Below, piece after piece: positions 17,816 to 26,290 of a stretch of DNA of 64,000 bases. Each line of letters begins with the position of its first letter. Within the stretch, counting starts at the first letter, position 1. The position numbers and the translations under genes are program-made. The stretch covers positions 16,629 to 80,628 of the forward strand of contig DATJAL010000016.1 in assembly GCA_035516255.1 (NCBI GenBank), read 5' to 3'. The notes below the pieces were generated by a model. The model saw only the letters and a list, made by a program, of their open reading frames with translations. It ran no database searches and was not told the origin of the DNA. The DNA is from Chitinivibrionales bacterium. GTDB taxonomy: Bacteria; Fibrobacterota; Chitinivibrionia; Chitinivibrionales; FEN-1185.

Positions 17816-18382
17816 ATGAAATCCATCATGACCTTCACCCTATTTTGTCTCGTTTGCATTTTCCTTCCCTGCCGCGCCGGCGAAGACGAATCCGTGACCC
17901 TTTCCGACGGCCGCACGCTTATCCTCCACGACAACTACACGTGGGACATCAAGGGCGGCGGAACGGGGCTTGCCGGCGACATCACCGTGAACGTGTACGG
18001 CGACAAGAACATCGTGCTCCACGAAAACAGGACATGGGACTTTGCGGACAGCGCTGGAAACCCGGCGCCGCGAAAAATTTCGCACCTCACTACGGTTTCG
18101 GCAACGGCCACGGCCGGCCGCCCGTCGCTGCTCGATGCGCGCGACGCGGCCAGGCAGGCGGCGATAAAAAAAGTCGCGGACCAGCTCATGCCTCGGGTCG
18201 ACGACGGCTCCCTGTCGGAGGACACCCTGCTCGTCTGCGTGGGCCGGGTGGCCAACCCGGTCACGGTGAAACAGACGAACGCAAAGAAGAAAGGGTATAC
18301 CGTCACCCTCAAGATCTCGCTTACAAAAGGGGAAATAGATGGCATCATGGACTGCGCCCGGCCGCAGCAAGGGACTAAATAG
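17816..18382 (+). CDS. Exported protein with duplicated LHDNYTWD-type motif
   Basis: A 188-residue protein with a signal peptide (MKSIMTFTLFCLVCIFLPCRA). It carries two related units: VTLSDGRTLILHDNYTWDI (about 27-45) and ITVNVYGDKNIVLHENRTWDF (55-75), a pattern like DUF3157 proteins, where DGR..L..DGTW repeats occur. The C-terminal half (DARDAARQAAIKKVADQLM...LVCVGRVANPVTVKQTNAKKKGYTVTLKISL) resembles the alpha-beta unit of LPP20/FlgT-like envelope proteins. A cell-envelope role is plausible but no function is assigned. It is the first gene of the plus-strand block and has no close partner. Confidence 0.55.
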   Translation: MKSIMTFTLFCLVCIFLPCRAGEDESVTLSDGRTLILHDNYTWDIKGGGTGLAGDITVNVYGDKNIVLHENRTWDFADSAGNPAPRKISHLTTVSATATAGRPSLLDARDAARQAAIKKVADQLMPRVDDGSLSEDTLLVCVGRVANPVTVKQTNAKKKGYTVTLKISLTKGEIDGIMDCARPQQGTK

Positions 18383-18509
18383 ACCGTCGAGCTTTTGACA
18401 AAGGGAACGTTCAAAAATTTCTTGCAGGCGGATTTCCACATATCTATATTCTTATTAATCAAATCGCCCATTCCGTTGTGACATAATCGTGTTTCTAAGG
18501 GGAGTTCTT

Positions 18510-18803
18510 ATGGCAAGGATAAGCAAGCAGCAATTGATCAAACTGCAGGCCAAATACAAGACCGACGATGCGATCGGCAACCTATTCGGCATCACGCGCC
18601 AGGCCGTGCACCAGCTGCGGAACAAATACGACATCTGCCCTTTGGAAGACAAGCACTGCGAGCGCAACCAGGACATCTCAAAGGCCTACAAGTCGGGCAT
18701 CGCCGGCACCAGGCTGGCCAAGAAATTCAGGATGTCGGTTTCACAGGTGTACCGCATCATCCGCGGCGAAACGCCGAGCAGGAACGGGAGACGGAAAAAA
18801 TAG
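18510..18803 (+). CDS. Small protein made of two helix-turn-helix units
   Basis: A 97-residue basic protein. ATG 18510 is preferred to the upstream GTG because AAGGGGAGT lies 6 bases before it. It contains two HTH-like segments: DDAIGNLFGITRQAVHQLRNKY (about 19-40) and GTRLAKKFRMSVSQVYRIIRGE (about 62-83), each with the helix-turn-recognition helix pattern seen in resolvase/transposase N-termini and sigma-like factors. There is no effector domain. A DNA-binding regulator or the DNA-binding remnant of a recombinase are both possible. A strong terminator follows within 30 bases, so it is monocistronic on that side. Confidence 0.6.
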   Translation: MARISKQQLIKLQAKYKTDDAIGNLFGITRQAVHQLRNKYDICPLEDKHCERNQDISKAYKSGIAGTRLAKKFRMSVSQVYRIIRGETPSRNGRRKK

Positions 18804-18826
18804 CCAAAGCAGCGCACATCGTTGTG

Positions 18827-18866
18827 AAAGCCCTTTTGGCCGCTCCCCAAAAGGGCTTTTGTTTTC
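18827..18866 (+). terminator. Rho-independent terminator after the double-HTH gene
   Basis: A 13-bp stem AAAGCCCTTTTGG (18827-18839) / CCAAAAGGGCTTT (18847-18859) with a 7-base loop, followed by TGTTTTC. Confidence 0.85.
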
Positions 18867-18909
18867 TGTTATTCCCTTGTATATTGGTTTTCATTGAAAG
18901 GAGGCATTC

Positions 18910-19449
18910 ATGAAAATGCATCATTCGGTAGCGGGTCTTTTACTTTTTTGCATCGCCGCATTCTGCGGCCCAAAGGGAGGTACCATGTCCATCACGGTGA
19001 CGAGCACGGCGTTCGGTTCAATGCAGCCCATCCCCCGGAAATACACCTGCGACGGCGAGGACGTTTCGCCGCCGCTTTCATGGAGCAATGTCCCGAAAAA
19101 CGTGAAGAGTATTGCGCTCATCTGCGACGATCCGGACGCGCCCGCCGGCGACTGGGTGCACTGGGTGTGCTACGACATCCCTCCCACGGTTGATTCCCTT
19201 CCCGAAGCCGTACCGCACGGCGACATCCTTGCCTGCGGCGGCAAACAGGGCACCACCGATTTCCGCAAGATCGGGTACGGCGGGCCCTGCCCTCCAGGCG
19301 GCACGCACCGTTATTTCTTCAAGATGTATGCCCTTGACATCATGCTCAACCTTCCTGCGGAAAAGACCAAGAAGGATATCCTCAAGGCCATCAAGGGGCA
19401 TGTTCTCGCGCAGGGAGAGCTGGTGGGCACCTATACCAGAAATCGATGA
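18910..19449 (+). CDS. YbhB/YbcL-type phosphatidylethanolamine-binding protein (exported)
   Basis: A 179-residue PEBP-family protein, preceded by GAAAGGAGG. A signal peptide (residues 1-20, ending FCG) is followed by the family pattern: F...PIPRKYTCDGEDVSPPLSWSNVP (35-57), IALICDDPDAPAGDWVHWVCYDIPP (67-91), GYGGPCPPGGTHRYFFKMYAL (122-142) and a C-terminal VLAQGELVGTYTR. The DPDAP and GPxPPxGxHRY blocks line the anion-binding pocket of this fold. Bacterial members have no settled biochemical role (kinase or protease-inhibitor-like). An alternative internal start at MSITVTS would give a cytoplasmic form. It precedes the arginine genes but need not be functionally linked. Confidence 0.88.
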   Translation: MKMHHSVAGLLLFCIAAFCGPKGGTMSITVTSTAFGSMQPIPRKYTCDGEDVSPPLSWSNVPKNVKSIALICDDPDAPAGDWVHWVCYDIPPTVDSLPEAVPHGDILACGGKQGTTDFRKIGYGGPCPPGGTHRYFFKMYALDIMLNLPAEKTKKDILKAIKGHVLAQGELVGTYTRNR

Positions 19450-19543
19450 CGGAAAGGGCGGCTGTTACTTTGGCGCAAAGGGTAAATTATTTTATAGCGG
19501 CATTTAAACCTGTTGGAAGAAAAAAACATCAGGACTTTACATT

Positions 19544-20569
19544 ATGTCAAAAAAAATAAATGTAGGAATTCTCGGCGCGACCGGCTACACCGGCATCGAG
19601 CTGGTCAAACTGTTTGCGTCGCACCCATTCGTACACATCGCCTTTGTGTCGTCGCAGTCGTACGCGGGCCAGAAACTGAGCGCTGTGTTTCCGCAGACAA
19701 AAGGCGTCTGCGACGACGTGCTGATGGCGCCCGACAAGACGTTCGACACCGGCGTTGACTGCGTTTTCTCCTGCCTGCCGCACGCGACCTCGGCCGGCAT
19801 GCTCATGCCGTTCATCACCAGGAACGTTCGGGTCGTCGATCTGAGCGCGGACTTCCGGATCAAGGACCCGAAGGCGTACGAGCAATGGTACAAGACCGAG
19901 CACCCCTGCCCGGAGCTCCTTGAGGACGCGGTGTTCGGGCTGTGCGAGCATTACCGGGACCGGATCGCGAAGGCGAAGATCGTGGCCAACCCCGGTTGCT
20001 ATTCGTCAAGCATCATGCTGCCGCTGCTGCCCCTGTTCAAGCACAAGGCCGTGCAGCTGTCGCTCGTGATCGCCGATTCGAAGTCGGGCGTGAGCGGCGC
20101 GGGCCGGTCGCTCAAGCTCACGAGCCATTTTGCGGAGGTGCACGAAAATTTTTCGGCCTACGCGATCGGCCACGCGCACCGGCACATCGCGGAAATCGAG
20201 CAGGAGTTTTCGATTGCGGCAAAAAAACCCGTGACCATCACCTTTTCGCCGCATCTGCTGCCGACCAACCGGGGCATTCTTTCCACCATTTACCTTTGCG
20301 TGAACAAGACCGCGGCCGAATGCCTTGACATTGTGAAAAACGCCTATGAGAACGAGCCGTTCATCCGGATGCGCGAGCCGCAGGACCTGCCGTGCATCGC
20401 CGGCGTGGCGCACACCAACTTCTGCGACATCACCTTTACGGACGGGGAAAACGGCCGGCCCGTGATCGCGGTGTCGGCGCTTGACAACCTGGTGAAGGGC
20501 GCCAGCGGCCAGGCCGTGCAGAACATGAACATCATGTTCGGGTTCCCGGAGACCACAGGATTGCTTTAA
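19544..20569 (+). CDS. argC: N-acetyl-gamma-glutamyl-phosphate reductase
   Basis: A 341-residue NADPH-dependent reductase making N-acetylglutamate semialdehyde, the third step of arginine synthesis. The Rossmann motif GATGYTG is at 11-17, the catalytic cysteine is Cys152 in NPGCYSSS, and the C-terminal catalytic part has GHAHRHIAEIEQE and FSPHLLPTNRGILSTIY. The length is normal for type 1 ArgC. It is the first gene of an argC-argB-argD series on the plus strand, with argG downstream; argJ, argF and argH are not in the window. I saw no clear ARG box upstream. Confidence 0.95.
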   Translation: MSKKINVGILGATGYTGIELVKLFASHPFVHIAFVSSQSYAGQKLSAVFPQTKGVCDDVLMAPDKTFDTGVDCVFSCLPHATSAGMLMPFITRNVRVVDLSADFRIKDPKAYEQWYKTEHPCPELLEDAVFGLCEHYRDRIAKAKIVANPGCYSSSIMLPLLPLFKHKAVQLSLVIADSKSGVSGAGRSLKLTSHFAEVHENFSAYAIGHAHRHIAEIEQEFSIAAKKPVTITFSPHLLPTNRGILSTIYLCVNKTAAECLDIVKNAYENEPFIRMREPQDLPCIAGVAHTNFCDITFTDGENGRPVIAVSALDNLVKGASGQAVQNMNIMFGFPETTGLL

Positions 20570-20726
20570 AAAACATCACCACGGAGACGCGGAGAGCACG
20601 GAGAAAGACAAAATAGAGTTGGAAGTTGGAGGTGGAGAGTTGAAAGTTAAAAACAAACCATGGTCTTTGCTTTCAACTTCCACCTTTCGACTTAAAACCA
20701 TCTATTAAGAAAAAAAGGGAAGTTAA

Positions 20727-21506
20727 GTGGAAACCGTTTGTATCAAAATTGGCGGCTCGACGCTCGACGCAACGGGCTTTTGCGCGGACTTCGCGAAAAG
20801 CATCGCGGCGATTTTGCGGGACTTTTTTCCGGTGATCGTACACGGCGGCGGCAAGGACATCGGCAGGCAGCTCGACCTTCTCAAAAAGGAATACAAATTC
20901 GTTGAGGGCATGCGGGTCACCGACGCCGAGACCGTGGGCACGGTGCAGATGGTGCTGTCGGGCGACGTGAACAAACGGTTGGTGAATAGCCTTGAGACCG
21001 CGGGCGTGCACGCACTGGGCATAAGCGGCGTAGACTGCAACCTTCTCACCGCGTCGCGCATGACCATCAAGGGACAGGACATCGGCTTTGTGGGAAACAT
21101 CGATCACGTTGACACGCGCATCATCGACTTGTGCGCCAAAAACGGCATTGTGCCTGTCGTGTCGCCGATTTCAAGGGACAACAGCGGGAATATCTACAAT
21201 GTAAACGCGGACGTCGCGGCGAGCGAAATCGCAAAGGCGCTGCACGCGGCTCACCTGGTTTTTGTTTCCGACGTGGCAGGGGTGTTGGTTGAAGGAAAGG
21301 TTCGGCATACTATAAAAACGTCAGAAGTTGAAGACCTCATTGCCGCGGGACACATCAAGGGCGGCATGATGCCGAAGGTAAGAGGGGCAAAGGAATCGGT
21401 GGAGAACGGGGTCAGGCAGGTTCATATTTGCGGATGGAATGGAAAAGACACGTTTAAAAAAGAAATGAAGCCGGACACATCAAGCGGCACCGTCATTATG
21501 AAGTGA
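20727..21506 (+). CDS. argB: Acetylglutamate kinase
   Basis: A 259-residue amino-acid kinase fold enzyme, ATP + N-acetylglutamate to N-acetylglutamyl phosphate. It starts at GTG 20727 with an AAAGGGAAG ribosome-binding site. KIGGS (7-11) and HGGGKDI (39-45) form the phosphate-binding loops; NVNADVAASEIAKALHAAHLVFVSDVAGVL is the substrate/ATP region; IKGGMMPKVRGAKESVENG is the C-terminal ATP-site block. It lacks the long N-terminal helix of arginine-inhibited hexameric ArgBs, so it is probably the short E. coli-like type with little arginine inhibition, an inference from length. It lies between argC and argD. Confidence 0.94.
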   Translation: METVCIKIGGSTLDATGFCADFAKSIAAILRDFFPVIVHGGGKDIGRQLDLLKKEYKFVEGMRVTDAETVGTVQMVLSGDVNKRLVNSLETAGVHALGISGVDCNLLTASRMTIKGQDIGFVGNIDHVDTRIIDLCAKNGIVPVVSPISRDNSGNIYNVNADVAASEIAKALHAAHLVFVSDVAGVLVEGKVRHTIKTSEVEDLIAAGHIKGGMMPKVRGAKESVENGVRQVHICGWNGKDTFKKEMKPDTSSGTVIMK

Positions 21507-21555
21507 TTCTGGGGTAATCAGAAAAAATCAACCAATCAAATAAAATAAGGAAATC

Positions 21556-22740
21556 ATGGAACATACCGATTATAACGACGTCTTCGTCCCCACCTTCTCC
21601 CGGAGCGGCTCGCCGTTTGTCCGGGGCCAGGGCATGTACCTCTACGACGCCGACGGCAGGCAGTATCTCGACTTCGGATCAGGCATCGCGGTCAACGCAC
21701 TCGGCCACTCTCATCCGGCCATTGTCGCCGCGCTCAAGGAGCAGGGCTCGCTGCTCATCCACACGTCGAACCTGTATTTCACCCAGACGCAGTACGAGCT
21801 CGCGAAATTGCTTTCCGCGAAAACCTTCGGCGGCAAGGTGTTTCTCTGCAACAGCGGCACCGAGGCGATCGAGGCGGCCATCAAGTTCTCGCGGAAATGG
21901 GCCAGCGCGATTTCGAAGGACAAGTTCCATATCCTTTCCTTTTACAAGGGTTTTCACGGCAGGACCTACGGCGCGCTCTCGGCCACGGCGCAGGAACATT
22001 TTCACGAGGGGTTCGGCCCACTGCTCGAGGGTTTCCACTATGCCACGCTCAACGACATCCCCGGCACGAAGGCAGCTCTTGACAAGAACGACTTTGCCGC
22101 GATCATCGTGGAGCCGCTGCAGGGCGAGGGCGGGGTCAATCCTGCGGCAAAGGAATTTCTGCAGTTTTTGCGGGACTATGCGGACCAGAAGAAAATCGCG
22201 CTCGTCTTTGACGAGATACAATGCGGCATGGGCCGGACCGGCACGCTGTGGTGCTGCGAGCAATACGGCATTGTCCCGGACATCCTCGCGGCCGCAAAGC
22301 CCCTGGGCGGCGGACTGCCGCTCGGCGCCGCGGTGTGCAGGGAGCACATCGCCGCGGCCATATCCCCGGGAAACCACGGCACCACGTTCGGCGGCAACCC
22401 GCTGGCGTGCGCGCTCGGCTGTGTGACGCTCAGCATCATCACACAGCCGGTGTTTCTCTCTAATGTCAAGAAGAACGGCGAGTTGCTGAAAAAGGGCCTT
22501 GCTGGCATCGCCGAAAAGCATCCCTCCATAAAGGAAATAAGGGGCATGGGACTTCTCGTGGGCGCCGAAATGGAGAGCGATCCCAAGGAGCTTGTGCCGC
22601 AGTGCAGGGAAAAGGGCCTTCTGGTGATCAAGGCCGAGCACAATACGATGCGGTTCATGCCGCCGCTCATCGTTGAGGAAAAAGACATTTCAACGGCGCT
22701 TTCTATTTTCGAGCGGGTGCTTGTCGAATGCAAGCTATAA
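21556..22740 (+). CDS. argD: Acetylornithine aminotransferase
   Basis: A 394-residue class III PLP aminotransferase that converts N-acetylglutamate semialdehyde to N-acetylornithine. Markers are NSGTEAIEAAIK (99-110), FHGRTYGALS (133-142), the PLP-contacting DE pair (219-220, FDEIQCGMGRTG) and the Schiff-base Lys248 in AAKPLGGGLPLGA. In most ArgDs this reads TLAKxLGGG, so KPLGGG is a mild variant. The final 13 bases overlap the next gene's start. It could also act on N-succinyl-diaminopimelate, as ArgD often does; the arg neighbours favour the arginine role. Confidence 0.92.
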   Translation: MEHTDYNDVFVPTFSRSGSPFVRGQGMYLYDADGRQYLDFGSGIAVNALGHSHPAIVAALKEQGSLLIHTSNLYFTQTQYELAKLLSAKTFGGKVFLCNSGTEAIEAAIKFSRKWASAISKDKFHILSFYKGFHGRTYGALSATAQEHFHEGFGPLLEGFHYATLNDIPGTKAALDKNDFAAIIVEPLQGEGGVNPAAKEFLQFLRDYADQKKIALVFDEIQCGMGRTGTLWCCEQYGIVPDILAAAKPLGGGLPLGAAVCREHIAAAISPGNHGTTFGGNPLACALGCVTLSIITQPVFLSNVKKNGELLKKGLAGIAEKHPSIKEIRGMGLLVGAEMESDPKELVPQCREKGLLVIKAEHNTMRFMPPLIVEEKDISTALSIFERVLVECKL

Positions 22741-23966
22741 CCGCACGGATCATTTTCGTGTGCGCATGCGCGGCGCTGTTTTTTGCCGCGCAGCCCTGCC
22801 ATGCCGCGTGCTCGGGAAAATACCTGTCGCCGGTGTTTTCTGGTCTTGACACAACGCGAGACCTTGTGTACGGTAAAAATATCGACCTGACCGGTGCCAT
22901 GGACACCCTGCGCTGCGACGTGTACCAGCCCCGGGGTGACACCGCGCAGAAGCGGCCGCTCCTCGTGCTGATCCACGGCGGCGCGTTCATCACCGGCGAC
23001 AAGGCCTCCGACGATGTGATACTCAGGCTGTGCGCCGAGTTCGGCCGCCGCGGCTATGTCACATCGTCGATAAATTACCGGCTCGGCATCGAGTCCATCA
23101 CGGCGCCCAAGGCCGACTATTTTGAGCGTGCGAATTACCGCGCGGTGCAGGACGCCAAGGCCGCGGTGCGGTTCTTCAGGGCTCATGCAACCGACTGGCG
23201 CATCGACACGTCACTGATCTTTGAAGGCGGCACGTCGGCGGGCGCGTTCACCGCGATCCACCATGCCTATCTTGACCAAAGCGAAGTTTGGACCGCCATA
23301 GACACCTCGGCACTGGGAAACATCGAGGGAAACAGCGGCACTCCCGGCTACTCGTCGCGCATCAGCGCGGTGATCAACTGCTGGGGCGCCATCGGCGACA
23401 CGTTGTGGATGAACCGCGGTGACGCGCCCGTGATTAGCTTCCACGGACTGCAGGACAGCGTTGTGCCGTATGATACAGGCAGCATTTTCTGGGGATACGG
23501 TCTTAACATCCTCCACGTGTACGGCAGTGCTCCCCTGTACCGCCGCGCGCAGCATGTGGGCATCTACAGCGGCCTGCGGCTCTTCGACGGCACCGGCCAC
23601 GGTTTCCCGGCCATCTCGGCCGACATGGACACGACCGTGACCATGATCAGCGACTTTCTCGGGGACATCATCAATTGCGATTCGGGAATGGCAGGGGTCC
23701 GCTTCGCGCCCGTCCAAGCGCCCGACGGACGACCCTTGTGGAGGATCAGGACATCGGAAAACACCTATGCCTTTATCCGCGGAGAGCCGACCGACCATCT
23801 GCAGATGGTGGATTGCGCCGGCAGATCAATTCCCCTGACTTTTATCCGCAACGAACGCGCGCGGATTCTGATTCCCGTCGGAACTTTTGCAACGGGAATG
23901 TATTTTATAATTGACAAATCAAACAAAGATATTATTTCTGCGCAGGTGTTTCTGCGCGGTAGATAG
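22728..23966 (+). CDS. Secreted alpha/beta-hydrolase (carboxylesterase-like) with C-terminal sorting tail
   Basis: A 412-residue exported hydrolase. A signal peptide (ARIIFVCACAALFFAAQPCHA) is followed by an esterase domain with the oxyanion motif HGGAF (83-87), an INYRLG block typical of the BD-FAE/carboxylesterase family, nucleophile Ser170 in GGTSAGA, and a probable catalytic His in GTGHGFP near residue 287. The last ~85 residues (VQAPDGRPLWRIRTSENTYAF...LIPVGTFATGMYFIIDKSNKDIISAQVFLRGR) look like a sorting tail. Polysaccharide deacetylation or feruloyl esterase activity are candidates. Its ATG lies inside the end of argD (13-base overlap), an unexpected place for a secreted enzyme between argD and argG. 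Confidence 0.78.
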   Translation: MQAITARIIFVCACAALFFAAQPCHAACSGKYLSPVFSGLDTTRDLVYGKNIDLTGAMDTLRCDVYQPRGDTAQKRPLLVLIHGGAFITGDKASDDVILRLCAEFGRRGYVTSSINYRLGIESITAPKADYFERANYRAVQDAKAAVRFFRAHATDWRIDTSLIFEGGTSAGAFTAIHHAYLDQSEVWTAIDTSALGNIEGNSGTPGYSSRISAVINCWGAIGDTLWMNRGDAPVISFHGLQDSVVPYDTGSIFWGYGLNILHVYGSAPLYRRAQHVGIYSGLRLFDGTGHGFPAISADMDTTVTMISDFLGDIINCDSGMAGVRFAPVQAPDGRPLWRIRTSENTYAFIRGEPTDHLQMVDCAGRSIPLTFIRNERARILIPVGTFATGMYFIIDKSNKDIISAQVFLRGR

Positions 23967-24020
23967 GACTGGCATCCACACGTCGTCAAGCATCATCATT
24001 ATACTTTGAAAGGCTCTCCC

Positions 24021-25232
24021 ATGAAAAAAGTCGTCCTGCTCTACTCCGGCGGCCTCGACACCTCCATCATGATCCCGTGGCTCAGGGAAAACTATGACTG
24101 CCAGGTCATCGCCATGTGCGCCGATGTCGGGCAGGCGGAGGAAACAAGCGGCCTGCGGCAAAAGGCGCTCAAAACCGGCGCATGGAAATACTGCCAGGAA
24201 GACCTGCGCGAGGAATTCATCACCGATTACATCTTCCCCACGCTGAGGACCGGCGCGGTGTACGAAGGAAGCTATCTGCTGGGCACGAGCTTTGCCCGGC
24301 CCATCATCGCGAAGCGCGCGGTCGAGATCGCGCACCGGGAAAATGCGCAGGCCGTGGCGCACGGCGCGACGGGCAAGGGCAACGACCAGGTGCGGTTCGA
24401 GCTCACCGTGATGGCGCTCGACCCCACGCTTGAGATCATTTCGCCGTGGAAGGACCCCAAGTGGAAGCTCCGCTCGCGCGAGGACTGCCTCGCCTACGCC
24501 GCAGCGCGGAACATTCCGGTTTCGCAATCGAAAAAACGGATTTACTCCGAAGACCGCAACATCTGGCACATCAGCCACGAGGGCGGCGTGCTCGAAGACC
24601 CGTCGCGGCAGCCGCCCGACAACGTTTTCACTCTGTCAAGCACCATCGAAAGGGCGCCCGGCAGGCCGCAGTATGTCACCGTGGGGTTCGAGAAGGGCAC
24701 GCCGGTCTCGATGAACCAAAAAAAGTTATCCCCTGTAAAGCTCCTCACCGAGCTCAACCGCATCGGAGCCCTGCACGGCGTGGGCCACGCCGACATGGTG
24801 GAAAACAGGCTCGTGGGAATCAAGTCGCGGGGCGTGTACGAAACGCCGGGCGGCTCCATCCTTTATGCCGCGCACCGCGAGCTCGAGCGGCTCGTGCTCG
24901 ACCGCGACACCCTGCATTTCAAGGAAGCGGTCGCCCTTAGATACGCCGAGCTCGTGTACTACGGCCAGTGGTTCTCCAAGCTGCGGGAATCGCTTGACGC
25001 GTTTGTCAACAAGACGCAGGAAAACGTTTCCGGCTCGGTGAGACTCAAGCTGTACAAGGGAAACATCTGCCCGGCGGGCGCGTCTTCGCCGAAATCCTTG
25101 TATCTGCACGACCTCGCCTCGTTCACCGACACCGATTTCTACGACCAGAAGGACGCGCGGGGGTTCATCAGGATTTTCGGGCTGCCCATGAAGGTGGCGG
25201 GGATTGTGGAAAGGGGAAAGAAAAAAAAATAA
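24021..25232 (+). CDS. argG: Argininosuccinate synthase
   Basis: A 403-residue enzyme ligating citrulline and aspartate at the expense of ATP. ATG 24021 ([15 protein letters not shown]) is chosen over an upstream in-frame TTG. The pyrophosphatase-type P-loop SGGLDTS is at residues 9-15. Further markers are [33 protein letters not shown] (citrulline/AMP contact) and [21 protein letters not shown]. The length is typical. The basic end GKKKK is a run over AAAGAAAAAAAAATAA. It follows the embedded esterase by 54 bases, so it may share the arg transcript. Confidence 0.95.
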   Translation: MKKVVLLYSGGLDTSIMIPWLRENYDCQVIAMCADVGQAEETSGLRQKALKTGAWKYCQEDLREEFITDYIFPTLRTGAVYEGSYLLGTSFARPIIAKRAVEIAHRENAQAVAHGATGKGNDQVRFELTVMALDPTLEIISPWKDPKWKLRSREDCLAYAAARNIPVSQSKKRIYSEDRNIWHISHEGGVLEDPSRQPPDNVFTLSSTIERAPGRPQYVTVGFEKGTPVSMNQKKLSPVKLLTELNRIGALHGVGHADMVENRLVGIKSRGVYETPGGSILYAAHRELERLVLDRDTLHFKEAVALRYAELVYYGQWFSKLRESLDAFVNKTQENVSGSVRLKLYKGNICPAGASSPKSLYLHDLASFTDTDFYDQKDARGFIRIFGLPMKVAGIVERGKKKK

Positions 25233-25533
25233 CCGCAGAGACACAGAGGCACAGAGAAACGGTGAAGAGTGAATAGTGAAGAGTTAAGAGTTATTGATGA
25301 GGACGGATTTTTTTGTTTGAATCACACCGCTCGCGGTGAGGCGAGTTTACCCTGAGCTTTAAGGAGGGGAACCCTGGGCGTTCATCCTTCGACTGGCTAC
25401 GGACAAACGATTAGCATCTATCAAATGGCAGAATTAATAAAAGACACATTAATCTAATTTTTACTGACCGGTGATTGCTGACAGCTGAAATCTAACTGGT
25501 GACCGCTGTACTCAGATCGCTGGATTAATAATC
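25233..25533. other. Intergenic spacer without gene
   Basis: It starts with a purine-rich CGCAGAGACACAGAGGCACAGAG tract, similar to 20580-20605 (CACGGAGACGCGGAGAGCACGG) and, inverted, to 50365-50392. It also holds the palindrome CACCGCTCGCGGTG (25325-25338). Nothing coding is visible. Confidence 0.4.
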
Positions 25534-26238
25534 ATGAAAAATGACTACATTGACTGCATTATCGTCGCCGCGGGAAGCGGGAAGCGCCTGGGCGCAAAAA
25601 CCCCCAAGGCATTTGTAAAGCTTGGCGACAGGCCGCTGTTCGTCCATTCACTCCTGACGTTCTGCCGCCATGGTTCGATGAACCGGATTATTCTCGTCGT
25701 TCCATCAGATATGATCTCGCGGGCCCGTCGCATCATAAAAAAGTGCCCTGTCAAAAAAGAAATCGAAATTATACCCGGCGGCGAACACCGTTGGCAGTCG
25801 GTGAAAAACGGCGTGGACGCTTCGCGGGCGGAATGGGTCATGATACACGATTCTGCGCGTCCGTTCGTGTCGCCGGAAATCATTGACTCGGTGATTGCCG
25901 GATCGCAGAAATATGACGCCGTCATCGCCGCGACGCCCGAGGTTGACACGGTCAGAAAATTCACCGCTGACCGCGCAGGTGACACACTTGACAGAAACGA
26001 ACTGGCGCGCGTGCAGACGCCCCAATTGTTCAGGCGCGCCAAACTGATCGAGGCGCTCGGCCACGCGGCATTTTTCCCCCTTCCCCCCACCGACGAGGCA
26101 ATGCTCATGGAAGCGTCGGGAATACCCGTGGGCATCGCACCGGGCGACCCGCTCAATTTCAAGATCACCGCAAAACAGGACCTCACGCTCGCGCAGGCGC
26201 TGTGGGAAAAGATCAATCGCCTCCGCAGGCGCTCCTGA
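25534..26238 (+). CDS. ispD: 2-C-methyl-D-erythritol 4-phosphate cytidylyltransferase
   Basis: A 234-residue nucleotidyltransferase of the MEP isoprenoid pathway (MEP + CTP to CDP-ME). The CTP-binding loop reads IIVAAGSGKRLGAKTPKAFVKLGDRPLFVHSL (9-40). HDSARPFVSPEII is the metal/substrate block, and DTLDRNELARVQTPQLFRRAKL carries the conserved R-x-x-x-x-x-QTPQ motif. TDEAMLMEASGIPV and NFKITAKQDLTLAQ complete the family. It is followed by a lipoprotein gene that begins 52 bases later. No ispF is adjacent, unlike in many genomes. Confidence 0.93.
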   Translation: MKNDYIDCIIVAAGSGKRLGAKTPKAFVKLGDRPLFVHSLLTFCRHGSMNRIILVVPSDMISRARRIIKKCPVKKEIEIIPGGEHRWQSVKNGVDASRAEWVMIHDSARPFVSPEIIDSVIAGSQKYDAVIAATPEVDTVRKFTADRAGDTLDRNELARVQTPQLFRRAKLIEALGHAAFFPLPPTDEAMLMEASGIPVGIAPGDPLNFKITAKQDLTLAQALWEKINRLRRRS

Positions 26239-26290
26239 GTCCGCGCTGTTTTCCCCCATGTTAAAATCGCATTGAAACCGGAGACGCACC

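Noticed and set aside
22176..23186. 336-codon minus-strand frame
   Set aside because: Spans the argD end and the esterase in antisense; no family motif and the opposite frames are clearly real.
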